Notes: a model not told the origin generated them from the sequence alone. A stretch of DNA of 64,000 nucleotides from Clostridia bacterium (GCA_030625885.1 DAOUPZ010000002.1:62001-126000); one strand, 5' to 3'. Counted from the stretch's first letter, positions 31,842 to 41,469 are shown. Numbers and translations: made by a program.

Positions 31842-32216
31842 ATGTTGGAAAAAGTGAACCAAATGATCGTGTTGTTAGCATTCTACCGCCCGTTGTTAAC
31901 TGAGAAGCAACGCTTATTTATGGAGTTGCATTATGAACAAGATTTATCTTTGGCAGAGATTGCCAAGCAATTTGATATCAGTCGTCAGGCTGTGCATGAT
32001 CATATACGGCGAACAGAAATGATACTTCAGGATTATGAAGCTAAGTTACAACTAGTAAGCAAGTATGATAGAGAGCAAAAACAACTGGAAAAAGTTTTGG
32101 AAGGCATAGATTATTTAGAAGAAGACTGTAGAATGAATGATTGGGAGAAAGCGGCGGGGAATATTGAGAAAGTGAAAGCGATGCTGTTAGAACTTAAGCG
32201 TTCAATTGAAGGATGA
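31842..32216 (+). CDS. ylxM: YlxM family DNA-binding/SRP-associated protein
   Basis: LTEKQRLFMELHYEQDLSLAEIAKQFDISRQAVHDHIRRTE; adjacent to ffh. Confidence 0.92.
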   Translation: MLEKVNQMIVLLAFYRPLLTEKQRLFMELHYEQDLSLAEIAKQFDISRQAVHDHIRRTEMILQDYEAKLQLVSKYDREQKQLEKVLEGIDYLEEDCRMNDWEKAAGNIEKVKAMLLELKRSIEG

Positions 32217-32253
32217 TAATGGGTACTGATCCAGATGTCAGGAGGTTTAAGCC

Positions 32254-33591
32254 ATGCTGGAAGGGTTAACGGAAAAACTACAAAGTACGTTTAAACGATT
32301 ACGTGGAAAAGGGAAGTTATCGGAAAAGGATGTTAATGCTGCTTTAAGAGAGGTTAAGATGGCCTTGTTGGAAGCAGATGTTAACTTTAAAGTTGTAAAA
32401 GATTTTATTAGTATACTGAAAGAACGTGCGATTGGCGCGGAAGTTTTAGAAAGTTTGACACCTGCACAGCACGTTGTTAAGATTGTTAATGAGGAATTAA
32501 CACGCTTAATGGGCGGAGAACAGAGTAAGATTAACATTGCTTCCAAGCCGCCAACTATTGTTATGTTGGTAGGACTTCAAGGGGCCGGCAAAACAACGTC
32601 AGCAGGGAAATTGGCCAAACTTATGCATAAACAGGGAAGACGTCCCTTGTTGGTAGCGGGAGATATTTACCGTCCGGCGGCTATTAAACAACTTCAGGTA
32701 TTAGGTGAGCAATTAGATATTCCGGTTTTTACCATGGGGGATAAGCATAGTCCGGTAGATATAGCAAAAGGCGCTTTGCAACAAGCAAAAAGCATCAATT
32801 GTGATATGCTTATTATTGATACGGCAGGTCGTTTGCATATAGATGAAGTTTTGATGGAAGAGCTAAAAGCGGTAAAAGATCATATTCATCCCCATGAAAT
32901 TTTGCTGGTAGTAGATGCAATGACGGGTCAGGATGCGGTTAACGTAGCTGAAACGTTTAATGAGCAATTGGGTATTGATGGTGTGATTTTGACAAAATTA
33001 GATGGTGATACGCGGGGGGGTGCAGCCCTTTCTGTAAGAGCGGTTACAAATCGACCCATTAAATTTGTGGGTATGGGTGAAAAGCTAGATGCTTTGGAGC
33101 CCTTTCATCCGGAACGTTTATCTTCTCGAATTTTAGGAATGGGTGATATGCTCAGTCTGATTGAGAAGGCGCAGACGAGTTTTGATGCTAAAAAGGCCCA
33201 AGACATGGAGAAGAAAATTAGAGAGCAGTCTTTTACGCTTGAAGATTTTTTTGATCAATTACAGCAAGTCAAGCAAATGGGGCCGCTTGATCAGATTATG
33301 GGTATGATTCCGGGGATGAATAATATGAAGAATGTTCCGGGCGGCGAAGTAGATGAGAAACAACTGGCAAAGATTGAAGCGGTTATTTGTTCTATGACGC
33401 CACATGAACGACAACAGCCGGAAATTATTAACGGGAGCCGGCGGCGACGTATCGCTTTAGGTAGTGGAACCCGTGTGCAAGATGTTAATAGTCTTTTGAA
33501 GCAATTTGCGCAGGCGAAAAAAATGATGAAAAAGATTTCGGACATGCAAAAAGGTGGCAAGAAAATGGGCGGCAAGTTTCCATTTTTTTAA
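32254..33591 (+). CDS. ffh: Signal recognition particle protein Ffh
   Basis: VGLQGAGKTTSAGKLA; DTAGRLHID; Met-rich M domain. Confidence 0.97.
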   Translation: MLEGLTEKLQSTFKRLRGKGKLSEKDVNAALREVKMALLEADVNFKVVKDFISILKERAIGAEVLESLTPAQHVVKIVNEELTRLMGGEQSKINIASKPPTIVMLVGLQGAGKTTSAGKLAKLMHKQGRRPLLVAGDIYRPAAIKQLQVLGEQLDIPVFTMGDKHSPVDIAKGALQQAKSINCDMLIIDTAGRLHIDEVLMEELKAVKDHIHPHEILLVVDAMTGQDAVNVAETFNEQLGIDGVILTKLDGDTRGGAALSVRAVTNRPIKFVGMGEKLDALEPFHPERLSSRILGMGDMLSLIEKAQTSFDAKKAQDMEKKIREQSFTLEDFFDQLQQVKQMGPLDQIMGMIPGMNNMKNVPGGEVDEKQLAKIEAVICSMTPHERQQPEIINGSRRRRIALGSGTRVQDVNSLLKQFAQAKKMMKKISDMQKGGKKMGGKFPFF

Positions 33592-33598
33592 AGAATAG

Positions 33599-33766
33599 CT
33601 CTCAGTTTTTAGTTCTCAGTTCTCAGGAAAAGATAGATCAAATAGATAGGTTATGCTTGTAGAAGGTAGAAAGAAGAAAGACCGCTCTCTGCGTTCGCTT
33701 AAAGTGGAAAGACTAAAGAAATTAAGCTTTTAATTATAAATTATTAATTATAAATTGTGAATTTTC
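33599..33766. repeat. Composite heptad element (type A left arm; AATTATA-type right array)
   Basis: CTCTCAGTTTTTAGTTCTCAGTTCTCAGGAAAAGAT; CCGCTCTCTGCGTTCGCT insert; AATTATA AATTATT AATTATA AATTGTG AATTTTC at 33732-33766. Confidence 0.7.
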
Positions 33767-33791
33767 TTTTCAATGGGGGGAGGTGAAAAAC

Positions 33792-34055
33792 ATGGCTGTA
33801 AAAATTCGTTTGAATCGTATGGGTGCTAAAAAGAAACCTTTTTATCGTTTGGTAATTGCTGACGAACGTTCCCCAAGAGATGGCCGTTTTATAGAAACCA
33901 TTGGTTACTATAATCCAACAGCTAATCCTGTGGAAATCAAAGTAGATGAAGAAAAAGCTTTACAGTGGTTAAAAGAAGGGGCAAAACCAACGGATACTGC
34001 ACGTAATATTCTTAAAGGTCAAGGTATTATGAAAAAGTTTGCTGAAGAAAAATAG
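33792..34055 (+). CDS. rpsP: 30S ribosomal protein S16
   Basis: [35 protein letters not shown]. Confidence 0.97.
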   Translation: MAVKIRLNRMGAKKKPFYRLVIADERSPRDGRFIETIGYYNPTANPVEIKVDEEKALQWLKEGAKPTDTARNILKGQGIMKKFAEEK

Positions 34056-34085
34056 TTATTATCTTCATGTTAAGGGGGTTCAGTC

Positions 34086-34313
34086 ATGAAAGAATTATTG
34101 GAAGTGCTGGCCAAAGCCCTTGTTGATCAGCCTGAAGCTGTTGAAGTGAGTGAGGTTGAGGGAGAAAAATCTCTTATTCTTGAATTGAAGGTTGCTCCAG
34201 AAGATATGGGGAAAGTTATTGGCAAGCAAGGTCGTATTGCCAAAGCAGTCCGTACAGTTGTAAAAGCAGCTGCTGTGCGGGAAGGAAAGAAAGTTATTGT
34301 AGAAATTATTTAA
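34086..34313 (+). CDS. khpA: KH-domain RNA-binding protein (YlqC/KhpA)
   Basis: PEDMGKVIGKQGRIAKAVRTVVKAAA; rpsP-ylqC order. Confidence 0.93.
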   Translation: MKELLEVLAKALVDQPEAVEVSEVEGEKSLILELKVAPEDMGKVIGKQGRIAKAVRTVVKAAAVREGKKVIVEII

Positions 34314-34318
34314 TAATA

Positions 34319-34378
34319 GAAGGGCTAGTGAATAGATATTTGCTTTAGCGGGCATGCTTCAACTAGCCTTTTGTTTTT
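34319..34378 (+). terminator. Probable terminator
   Basis: AAGGGCTAGT...ACTAGCCTTTTGTTTTT. Confidence 0.5.
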
Positions 34379-34505
34379 ATAAAAGTTCGTATAAGGCACA
34401 TTCAAAAAATAACAAGTCAGTATGCTCGTATCTTTGGCTTATTATTTTCTTTCATATGCCTAAAGCAGAAAGATAAGAGATGAGAAATAGAAGGGGTGCT
34501 GGTGG

Positions 34506-34907
34506 ATGGTTGAGGTTAATCGTACCATTACTATTAAAGCAATTGTAACCAGGCGTTATAAAGAACAACTATTAGAGGAATTGAGATCTTCTATTAAGCG
34601 GATTGAAATGGAAATTCAACAATTAGAATTTCAAAGTAAGCGCCATTTGGTTGATATGGAAAGACAAACCCCTTCCAATGCACTGGAAAGAAAGCAGCAA
34701 ATTGATCTGGAAAAAAAGAAAAGATGTGAAGAGAGAGCACGATTAGTTGAGAAAATAAAAAGCAATTCACATCTGGAAATAGGTACTGAAGTGCGCGCTG
34801 GAACACTTCAGGGAATGGTTAATGTTGAGATTGGTGACGATTGGGATAATCTCATGAATGTTGAAATCGTTTTACAAGATGGTAAAGTAGTAGAAATTAG
34901 AGAATGA
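34506..34907 (+). CDS. ylqD: YlqD family protein
   Basis: Position between ylqC and rimM; coiled-coil plus GTEVRAGTLQGMVNVEIGDDWD. Confidence 0.85.
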   Translation: MVEVNRTITIKAIVTRRYKEQLLEELRSSIKRIEMEIQQLEFQSKRHLVDMERQTPSNALERKQQIDLEKKKRCEERARLVEKIKSNSHLEIGTEVRAGTLQGMVNVEIGDDWDNLMNVEIVLQDGKVVEIRE

Positions 34908-34908
34908 A

Positions 34909-35448
34909 ATGGTGATGGATATGCAAAAGCAAGAATTAATAGCAGTAGGGCAAATTATCAACACCCATGGAATCAAGGGAGAAGTAAAAGTACTTTCTTT
35001 GACCAGTTTTATGGAGCGATTTCAAGATTTAGACGAAGTGTTTATTGTTAGAGATGAAAAACAATTGGCAACACTATCTGTGGAAAAAGCACGACCCTTT
35101 AAAAAGGAATTTATGATTGTAAAATTTAAAGGAATTAATTCTATTAATGATGCCGAAAAATATAAACAAACGTATATGATGGTTACAAAGGAAAATACCG
35201 TTCAATTACCAGAAGGGCATTATTTTATTTTTGATATTATTGGATTGGATGTTTATACAACCAGCGGCGATTATTTGGGTGAAGTGGTTGATATTATTAC
35301 GAGCAGCAATGATGTTTACGTTGTTCGTGATCAACAACAGAGTAAGAAAGAAATTTTGCTTCCGGCAATTAAGGAAGTTGTCAAGGAAATTAATATGGAT
35401 CAAGGAAAAATGATGGTTGAATTGATACCGGGATTAATAGGTGACTAA
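34909..35448 (+). CDS. rimM: Ribosome maturation factor RimM
   Basis: VGQIINTHGIKGEVKVLSLT. Confidence 0.94.
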   Translation: MVMDMQKQELIAVGQIINTHGIKGEVKVLSLTSFMERFQDLDEVFIVRDEKQLATLSVEKARPFKKEFMIVKFKGINSINDAEKYKQTYMMVTKENTVQLPEGHYFIFDIIGLDVYTTSGDYLGEVVDIITSSNDVYVVRDQQQSKKEILLPAIKEVVKEINMDQGKMMVELIPGLIGD

Positions 35449-36195
35449 ATGATGCAAATTGATGTAATTACATTATTTCCAGAGATGTTCGATGGACCGC
35501 TTAGTGAAAGTATCATAAGGCGTGCGCAGGAAAGAGCGTTATTGCAGATTAATGTGGTAAATTTAAGAGATTTTGCCCATAATAAACACAAAACGGTAGA
35601 TGATTATCCTTATGGCGGGGGAGCAGGCATGGTGATTCAGCCTGATCCCGTTTTTAAAGCGGTAGAATCTTGCTTAGAGAAGCGAGGAAAGGAATTGGGT
35701 TCTGCGCGTGTTATTTTGATGACGCCGCAGGGAACGCCTTTTAAGCAGCAAAAAGCAGTTACGTTGGCGCAAGAGGACTACCTGCTGTTTGTTTGTGGCC
35801 ATTATGAAGGGTTTGATGAGCGCATCCGTGATCATCTGATAACGGAAGAAATATCTATAGGAGACTATGTGCTGACGGGCGGAGAATTGCCTGCCATGGT
35901 GATTATTGATGCGGTATCTCGTCTTATCCCAGGTGTGATAAAAGAGGATTCAAGTGAGGGAGATTCCTTTATGGAAGGACTTTTAGAATATCCTCATTAT
36001 ACTCGACCGCAGGTATTCAGAGATTGGAAAGTACCGGATATTCTTCTTTCAGGACATCATGCGGCTATTGAACGTTGGCGGAGGGAACAATCACTAGTGC
36101 GAACGCTAGAGCGCAGACCTGAATTGTTGGAAAAGATATCGTTGACAGAGGAAGATCGAGAGTTTATTGATAAGGTTAAACGGGATGAGGAATAA
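35449..36195 (+). CDS. trmD: tRNA (guanine-N1)-methyltransferase
   Basis: [38 protein letters not shown]. Confidence 0.96.
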   Translation: MMQIDVITLFPEMFDGPLSESIIRRAQERALLQINVVNLRDFAHNKHKTVDDYPYGGGAGMVIQPDPVFKAVESCLEKRGKELGSARVILMTPQGTPFKQQKAVTLAQEDYLLFVCGHYEGFDERIRDHLITEEISIGDYVLTGGELPAMVIIDAVSRLIPGVIKEDSSEGDSFMEGLLEYPHYTRPQVFRDWKVPDILLSGHHAAIERWRREQSLVRTLERRPELLEKISLTEEDREFIDKVKRDEE

Positions 36196-36204
36196 GTGAG
36201 AAAG

Positions 36205-36336
36205 TTAGTAGCAGGTAGGAGGTAGGGAAAAACTAAAAGATATTGAAAGCTTAAGGGTTTGTGGTCGTTTAGTGCTCTTTTCCCTACCTGCTACAGCGAG
36301 TAAAACGAGCGTGCTACCTGCTGTTTGCTACCTGCC
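36205..36336. repeat. Heptad-periodic element, type B (TAGCAGG)
   Basis: TAGCAGG TAGGAGG TAGGGAAAAACTAAAAG ... CCCTACCTGCTAC-[AGCGAGTAAAACGAGCG]-TGCTACCTGCTGTTTGCTACCTGCC. Confidence 0.75.
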
Positions 36337-36402
36337 TTTTACATTTTTCCGCTTACTGTTTTCAAGGGTATCCTTTTTCGCATAGATAGACAAAAATATA
36401 TG

Positions 36403-36431
36403 TTGTCACACCTATCAAAATATGATATAAT
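36403..36431 (+). promoter_or_regulatory. Sigma-A promoter for rplS
   Basis: TTGTCA-17 nt-TATAAT. Confidence 0.8.
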
Positions 36432-36439
36432 TTCTTGGT

Positions 36440-36500
36440 AACTATGGGTGGTCCGCTATCTTGATATCAGGCAAGGTATGAACGCCTAGAGAGGGAGGAG
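36440..36500 (+). promoter_or_regulatory. Candidate L19 leader (ribosomal protein leader RNA)
   Basis: Short leader CTATGGGTGGTCCGCTATC...GGTATGAACGCCTAGAGAGG between promoter and rplS; family assignment from memory. Confidence 0.4.
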
Positions 36501-36508
36501 GGAATCAT

Positions 36509-36856
36509 ATGAATATTATAGACGTATTGGAACAAGAACAGATGAAAAATGATATTCCTAAATTTAAAGCAGGTGATACTGTACGAGTTGACGTAAAAGT
36601 AAAAGAGGGAACTCGGGAAAGAATCCAGGCTTATGAAGGTGTTGTTATTCGTAAAAAAGGCGGCGGATTGAGGGAAACATTTACTGTACGTAAAATGTCT
36701 TATGGTGTGGGAGTAGAAAGAACTTTTCCACTTCATTCACCCATCATTGATGGCGTTAAAGTACTTCGAATTGGGCGTGTACGTCGCGCAAAATTGTATT
36801 ACTTACGGGAAAGAACCGGTAAGGCTGCTCGCATTAGAGAAAAGAGAACTTGGTAG
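36509..36856 (+). CDS. rplS: 50S ribosomal protein L19
   Basis: [35 protein letters not shown]. Confidence 0.97.
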   Translation: MNIIDVLEQEQMKNDIPKFKAGDTVRVDVKVKEGTRERIQAYEGVVIRKKGGGLRETFTVRKMSYGVGVERTFPLHSPIIDGVKVLRIGRVRRAKLYYLRERTGKAARIREKRTW

Positions 36857-36860
36857 ATGT

Positions 36861-36889
36861 AAGGGACTGTATGCTCAGTCCCTTTTTTT
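36861..36889 (+). terminator. Rho-independent terminator
   Basis: GGGACTGTATGCTCAGTCCCTTTTTTT. Confidence 0.88.
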
Positions 36890-36896
36890 GCACGAA

Positions 36897-37190
36897 AGAG
36901 CAGCCTGCGGCTGCAGCAGGTAGGACGCTCTCTGCGTTCGCTGTAGCAGGTAGGGAAAATATTAAGGCTAAAAGCTAAAAAATTAAGGGAGAAGAAAAAG
37001 ATATTTTAGTTATAAGTTATCAGCTATTAGCTTAAAGGAAAAGATAAAAAAAGGCTAAACACATAAATGCTTATTGAATTAATCTTTTATCCTTTGCTTT
37101 AAGCTTTCAGCCTTGAGCCTCAAGCTTTGAGCATCTTTTAGTTTTTTCCTACCTGCTAAAGTGACCAAAGGGAACGAGCTACCTGCTGGT
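36897..37190. repeat. Nested heptad elements: type B outer element containing type D (AGCTAAA/GCTTTAA) inner element(s)
   Basis: Outer TAGCAGGTAGGG (36957) ... CCTACCTGCTAAA (37148); inner GGCTAAA AGCTAAA AAATTAAGGG...; TTAAGCT TTCAGCC TTGAGCC TCAAGCT TTGAGCA; two GGGAAAAGAT-type boxes. Confidence 0.72.
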
Positions 37191-37282
37191 TGATGCTTAC
37201 ATTTTTACCGCTATATTCAACAATTCTGCATATATTAACGTAAAAGAGTAAATCTTAACTACATAAGGAAGAAGGATGAACG

Positions 37283-37798
37283 ATGTCAGACAAAAAAATG
37301 AGCTTTATGGAATTGCTTCAGACAATTGTTATTGCATTTGTCTTAGCATTTTTGATAACGACATTTGTTGTTCAGGGTTTTGTTATTCCGACAGGTTCCA
37401 TGGAGACAACAATTATGCCGGGAGACCGGGTATTTGCCAATAAATTTATTTACCGTTTTTCTGAGCCGGAAAGAGGGGATGTCATTGTATTTAAATATCC
37501 TCTAGATCCAAGTAAAAACTATGTAAAACGGGTGATCGGGTTACCCGGAGATAAACTGGAAATTAAAAATGGTGTGGTATATATTAATGATAAGGTTCTT
37601 TCTGAGCCTTATGTTGCCTATCCTAGCAGTGACAATTTTGGACCAAAGGTGATTGGAGAAGATGAATTGTTTGCGATGGGGGATAACCGCATTAACAGTG
37701 AAGACAGTCGTTTTTGGGGAACGGTACCGATGGAGAATTTAAGGGGTGAAGCATTTTTGACTTTTTGGCCATTAAATAGAATCGGATTATTGCATTAA
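37283..37798 (+). CDS. lepB: Signal peptidase I
   Basis: GFVIPTGSMETTIMPGDRVFANKFIYR; YVKRVIGLPGD; GDNRINSEDSR. Confidence 0.95.
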   Translation: MSDKKMSFMELLQTIVIAFVLAFLITTFVVQGFVIPTGSMETTIMPGDRVFANKFIYRFSEPERGDVIVFKYPLDPSKNYVKRVIGLPGDKLEIKNGVVYINDKVLSEPYVAYPSSDNFGPKVIGEDELFAMGDNRINSEDSRFWGTVPMENLRGEAFLTFWPLNRIGLLH

Positions 37799-37804
37799 TT
37801 ATTA

Positions 37805-37977
37805 CAGTTATCAGTTCTCGGTTCTTTGGAAAAGATTTTTTACGCGTCATATTTGTTGTTTCATGTTAGTCATTATATAGGATTAGGATAGAAAAACCCT
37901 GAGCTATAAAAAGATTATATAAAGTAGTAGAAATGGTTCGCTTAAGGCTGAGAGCAGAGAACTAATAACCGAGAACT
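37805..37977. repeat. Type A heptad element
   Basis: AGTTATCAGTTCTCGGTTCTTTGGAAAAGATTTTTT ... AGAGAACTAATAACCGAGAAC; core shares GCGTCAT..TTTCATGTTRGTCAT with the 60.05-kb copy. Confidence 0.72.
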
Positions 37978-37998
37978 TTTTAAGGGAGGTGCAGTTTA

Positions 37999-38856
37999 GT
38001 GTCTATACAATGGTATCCCGGCCATATGGCTAAGGCTAAAAGGCTGATACAAGAAGATTTAAAGGTGATTGATGTCGTTGTTGAATTATTGGATGCCCGC
38101 GTTCCTGCTAGCAGCCGTAACCCCGACTTTGAATCACTTCTTAATCAAAAACCGCGAATCTTTTTGCTAAATAAGGCCGATCTAGCGGAAACTGAAAAAA
38201 CGAAGCAATGGATTGAACGGTTTAATCAAGAAGATATACCTGCTGCTGAGGTTAATGCGATGAGTGGTGCAGGCATAAAGAAAGTGGTTAAGTTTATTGA
38301 GGAAGCAGCAAAAGAAAAAATGGAACAATTGCAGCGGCGTGGTAGAAGACCTCGCGCGATTCGTGTGATGATTGTGGGTATACCCAATGTAGGAAAATCC
38401 TCTTTGATTAATAAACTAGTAGGCCGCAGCTCTACAAAGACAGGTGATAAGCCTGGGGTTACCCGAGGGAGACAGTGGGTACGCATTGGTAAACAGATGG
38501 AACTATTGGATACACCGGGTGTTTTATGGCCAAAATTTGAAAGTGAGCATCAGGGTTTCCATCTGGCTTTAACGGGTTCAATTAGTGATGATTTGTTTGA
38601 TTGGGTAGACGTGGCAACTTATTTTCTTGATTATTTGAAACAAAATAATTTTTCAAGGGTAAAAGAGCGTTATGGTTTTGAAAATCCAGAAGCAACTCCT
38701 GAAGAATTGTTAAATCAGATGGGTGTTAAGCGGGGATGTGTGGAAAAAGGCGGTGCGGTTAATTTGCAAAAAGCAGCTTATTTACTGATACAAGAATATC
38801 GCAGTGGTAAGCTGGGGCATTTTACTTTGGAATTGCCGGAACAAGCAATTGAGTAA
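37999..38856 (+). CDS. rbgA: Ribosome biogenesis GTPase YlqF/RbgA
   Basis: QWYPGHMAKAKRLI; circularly permuted GTPase motifs NKADL, GIPNVGKSSLIN, DTPGVLWPK. Confidence 0.95.
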   Translation: MSIQWYPGHMAKAKRLIQEDLKVIDVVVELLDARVPASSRNPDFESLLNQKPRIFLLNKADLAETEKTKQWIERFNQEDIPAAEVNAMSGAGIKKVVKFIEEAAKEKMEQLQRRGRRPRAIRVMIVGIPNVGKSSLINKLVGRSSTKTGDKPGVTRGRQWVRIGKQMELLDTPGVLWPKFESEHQGFHLALTGSISDDLFDWVDVATYFLDYLKQNNFSRVKERYGFENPEATPEELLNQMGVKRGCVEKGGAVNLQKAAYLLIQEYRSGKLGHFTLELPEQAIE

Positions 38857-39023
38857 CAGTCTGTGGCGTCAGGCTGTTTTTTTATTTCCCTTTCTAACTG
38901 CAGCGAAGCTGCTTGGTACCAAATACCTATATTAATAATTAATATTAATCATTAATAATTAAGAGGAATTCTTAATATTGGTGGAGAAATTATGTAAAAA
39001 ATACTAAAAGATGGAGCAAAGAG

Positions 39024-39839
39024 ATGTCTGAAGGAATAAACTGTAAAGAGATGACCGTGAACCAGATTAAAGAGTGGTTTCAAAAAAGTGAATGCTGCTT
39101 GTCCCCTGAAGATTTCCTGGCATTAGCGGCTGATCCTCGTAAAAGCATACAGAATATAATTAAAAGGTATGAAGAAAAGCTGCTACAGCGTAAGCGTGAG
39201 GAAAATCGTTTGGAAGAGATGGGTTTCTTTGAGCGGGAAATGTTGCAAAAAGGCTATCAATTCATTGGGGGGGCTGATGAAGTAGGGAGAGGTCCTTTAG
39301 CAGGACCAGTCGTATCTGCAGCTGTGATTTTACCACCTGAAACAAAAATTCCGGATATTAATGATTCGAAGAAGTTATCTTCTCAAAAGAGAGAATATTT
39401 ATTTGAAGTGATTAAAGACAAAGCGGTTAGCATTGGAGTTGGAATTGTATCCGTCAAAGATATAGATTCGCTTAATATTCTTCAGGCAACGTATATGAGT
39501 ATGCGATATGCGGTAAAACAACTTAATCCTCAGCCGCAGTGCCTTCTGTTGGATGCTTTGAATGTTCCGGGAATTGATATTGAACAAAAAGGTATTATCA
39601 AAGGTGACCAAAAAAGTATATCCATTGCGGCTGCTTCTATTGTTGCAAAGGTAACGCGAGATCGAATGATGTTGGAAATAGATGAGGCTTACCCCCAGTA
39701 TGGGTTTGCAAATCACAAAGGGTATGGTACGAAACAGCACTTGGATGCATTGCGCAAACATGGGGTATGTCCGATCCATCGCAAGAGTTTTGCGCCTGTT
39801 AGGGATATTTTAAATGAACAACAATCATTTCAATTCTAA
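39024..39839 (+). CDS. rnhB: Ribonuclease HII
   Basis: GADEVGRGPLAGPVVSAAVIL. Confidence 0.95.
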   Translation: MSEGINCKEMTVNQIKEWFQKSECCLSPEDFLALAADPRKSIQNIIKRYEEKLLQRKREENRLEEMGFFEREMLQKGYQFIGGADEVGRGPLAGPVVSAAVILPPETKIPDINDSKKLSSQKREYLFEVIKDKAVSIGVGIVSVKDIDSLNILQATYMSMRYAVKQLNPQPQCLLLDALNVPGIDIEQKGIIKGDQKSISIAAASIVAKVTRDRMMLEIDEAYPQYGFANHKGYGTKQHLDALRKHGVCPIHRKSFAPVRDILNEQQSFQF

Positions 39840-39856
39840 AAAAGGGATTGTATATA

Positions 39857-41149
39857 ATGAAAATTGCTAATAATGATTTAAATATTTATAAATCGATTAA
39901 CCCGTCCCAGGGTAAGGAAAAAGCACTTGATTCATTACGTGTGGGACAAACGCTTACTATGGAATTAGTTCATAAAGAAGGACAGCAAGGTATATTAAAG
40001 TTTCAAGGGCAGGCGATTAAGGCGTTCTTAAAGCAGGGTAGCAATTATTATCCGGCTGCTGGAAGCCAGGTGACTGTGTTGGTTGAAGGATTTGAAAGTA
40101 ATCAGGCTGTATTAAGATTAGTTGATCCGGTCAATACGGTTCTAAAGCAATATACAGTGCAGGATATTAAAGGCATGTTGATGGAAAGTGGTTTCAGTCC
40201 CACAGAAGAAAGTATAACGATTGCACAAAAACTATTACAGCAACAATTACCTATAACGAAAGGAAATATAGATAAGATTTTGCAAGTGATGAAGGCTTTC
40301 CCCGAAAAAGGGGAAATAGGAATGAATACAGGTATTTTTCTTATGGCACGCGGCTTGCCCCTTCAGTCTACTTTGTTGCAGGTTTGTAGTTGCTATTTCC
40401 AGCAGGATATGATGCTGGGGGAGAATATGCAGAATTTTTTACAAGGCATAAAAGTTATGATATCAGAATGTACTGATCCAGAAATAAAACAAGTCCTAAC
40501 ACAGATTCAAGAGGCATTAGAAACCATACCAATTTCTTTAGAAGACCAACAAATAGAAGGAAAATCGATCAGTACGATTGCAAAAAAGTTAATGGCATTT
40601 TTACAAAGTTATCAATTAGACGGAAACGAAAGATTGGAGCAGGGATTAACAAAGAATTTACAAGAAATAGCACTGAAGTTAACAGGTGACTGGCCGGAAG
40701 GAATGAAAGAAGTTATTCAGCATTTTACAACACAACCCCTTGTGAATCACCGTAGTGAACAAGGACTGCCCTATGCTTATTATCAAATTCCCATTCGATT
40801 TAATGAACAATTGGAAACAGGTGAATTATTTATTGTTCCGCGGAAAAAAAAGCGTAAAGGTATTTCTAAAGAACGGATGCAGGTGGTGTTTTGTATGGAT
40901 ACGGTTGAGCTTGGTTTGCTAAAAATTGATCTTTGCATTGAAGAAAATAATATCTATGCTAAAATGGGTGTAGAAAATGAAGCAATTCGAAAATTTGTAA
41001 GCCGGTACACATTTTTATTGGAAGAAGGGCTTAAGAAGTTGCATTATGAGGTTAAGCCTATTGAATGTTTAGTTGATACTCAGAAGCCTTTTGTGTATGT
41101 AGATACATTATTAGAAGTTCCCAGGGATAAATTGGATGTTACGATTTAA
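39857..41149 (+). CDS. YlqG/FliK-like protein of unknown function
   Basis: Located between rnhB and an FlhB-C-domain-like gene, as with B. subtilis ylqG; C-terminal region resembles flagellar hook-length control proteins. Confidence 0.6.
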   Translation: MKIANNDLNIYKSINPSQGKEKALDSLRVGQTLTMELVHKEGQQGILKFQGQAIKAFLKQGSNYYPAAGSQVTVLVEGFESNQAVLRLVDPVNTVLKQYTVQDIKGMLMESGFSPTEESITIAQKLLQQQLPITKGNIDKILQVMKAFPEKGEIGMNTGIFLMARGLPLQSTLLQVCSCYFQQDMMLGENMQNFLQGIKVMISECTDPEIKQVLTQIQEALETIPISLEDQQIEGKSISTIAKKLMAFLQSYQLDGNERLEQGLTKNLQEIALKLTGDWPEGMKEVIQHFTTQPLVNHRSEQGLPYAYYQIPIRFNEQLETGELFIVPRKKKRKGISKERMQVVFCMDTVELGLLKIDLCIEENNIYAKMGVENEAIRKFVSRYTFLLEEGLKKLHYEVKPIECLVDTQKPFVYVDTLLEVPRDKLDVTI

Positions 41150-41187
41150 GGGATAAGGGAAAAAATTTTGTTTATCCTGAAGGAAGG

Positions 41188-41469
41188 GTGAAAGTATTGC
41201 GGGACAAATTAGAAAAAGCCATTGCCGTCCGCTATGACCCCAAGAAAGAATCAGCACCACGTATAGTGGCGCAAGGCAAAGGAGAAGCAGCAAAAAGGAT
41301 TAAAGAAATCGGAAAAGAGCATGACATACCTGTTTATGAAGATCCTGAATTAGCACAAGCTTTGAATGATATTGATTTGGGGTGTGAAATTCCTATTGAA
41401 CTTTATCAGGTTGTCGCTGAAGTTCTAGTATTTGTGAAAGGATTAAAGGACAAAGCACACGTGAATTGA
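41188..41469 (+). CDS. Orphan FlhB/EscU/YscU cytoplasmic-domain-like protein (YlqH-like)
   Basis: AVRYDPKKESAPRIVAQGKGEAAKRIKEIGKEHDIPVYEDPELAQALNDIDLGCEIPIELYQVVAEVLVFV. Confidence 0.88.
   Translation: MKVLRDKLEKAIAVRYDPKKESAPRIVAQGKGEAAKRIKEIGKEHDIPVYEDPELAQALNDIDLGCEIPIELYQVVAEVLVFVKGLKDKAHVN

Noticed and set aside
38896-38970. AT-rich repeats TAATTAATATTAATCATTAATAATTAAG upstream of rnhB as another heptad element
   Set aside because: Partly in 7-nt register but too low in complexity to separate from AT-rich background; also no inverted arm or inner box.
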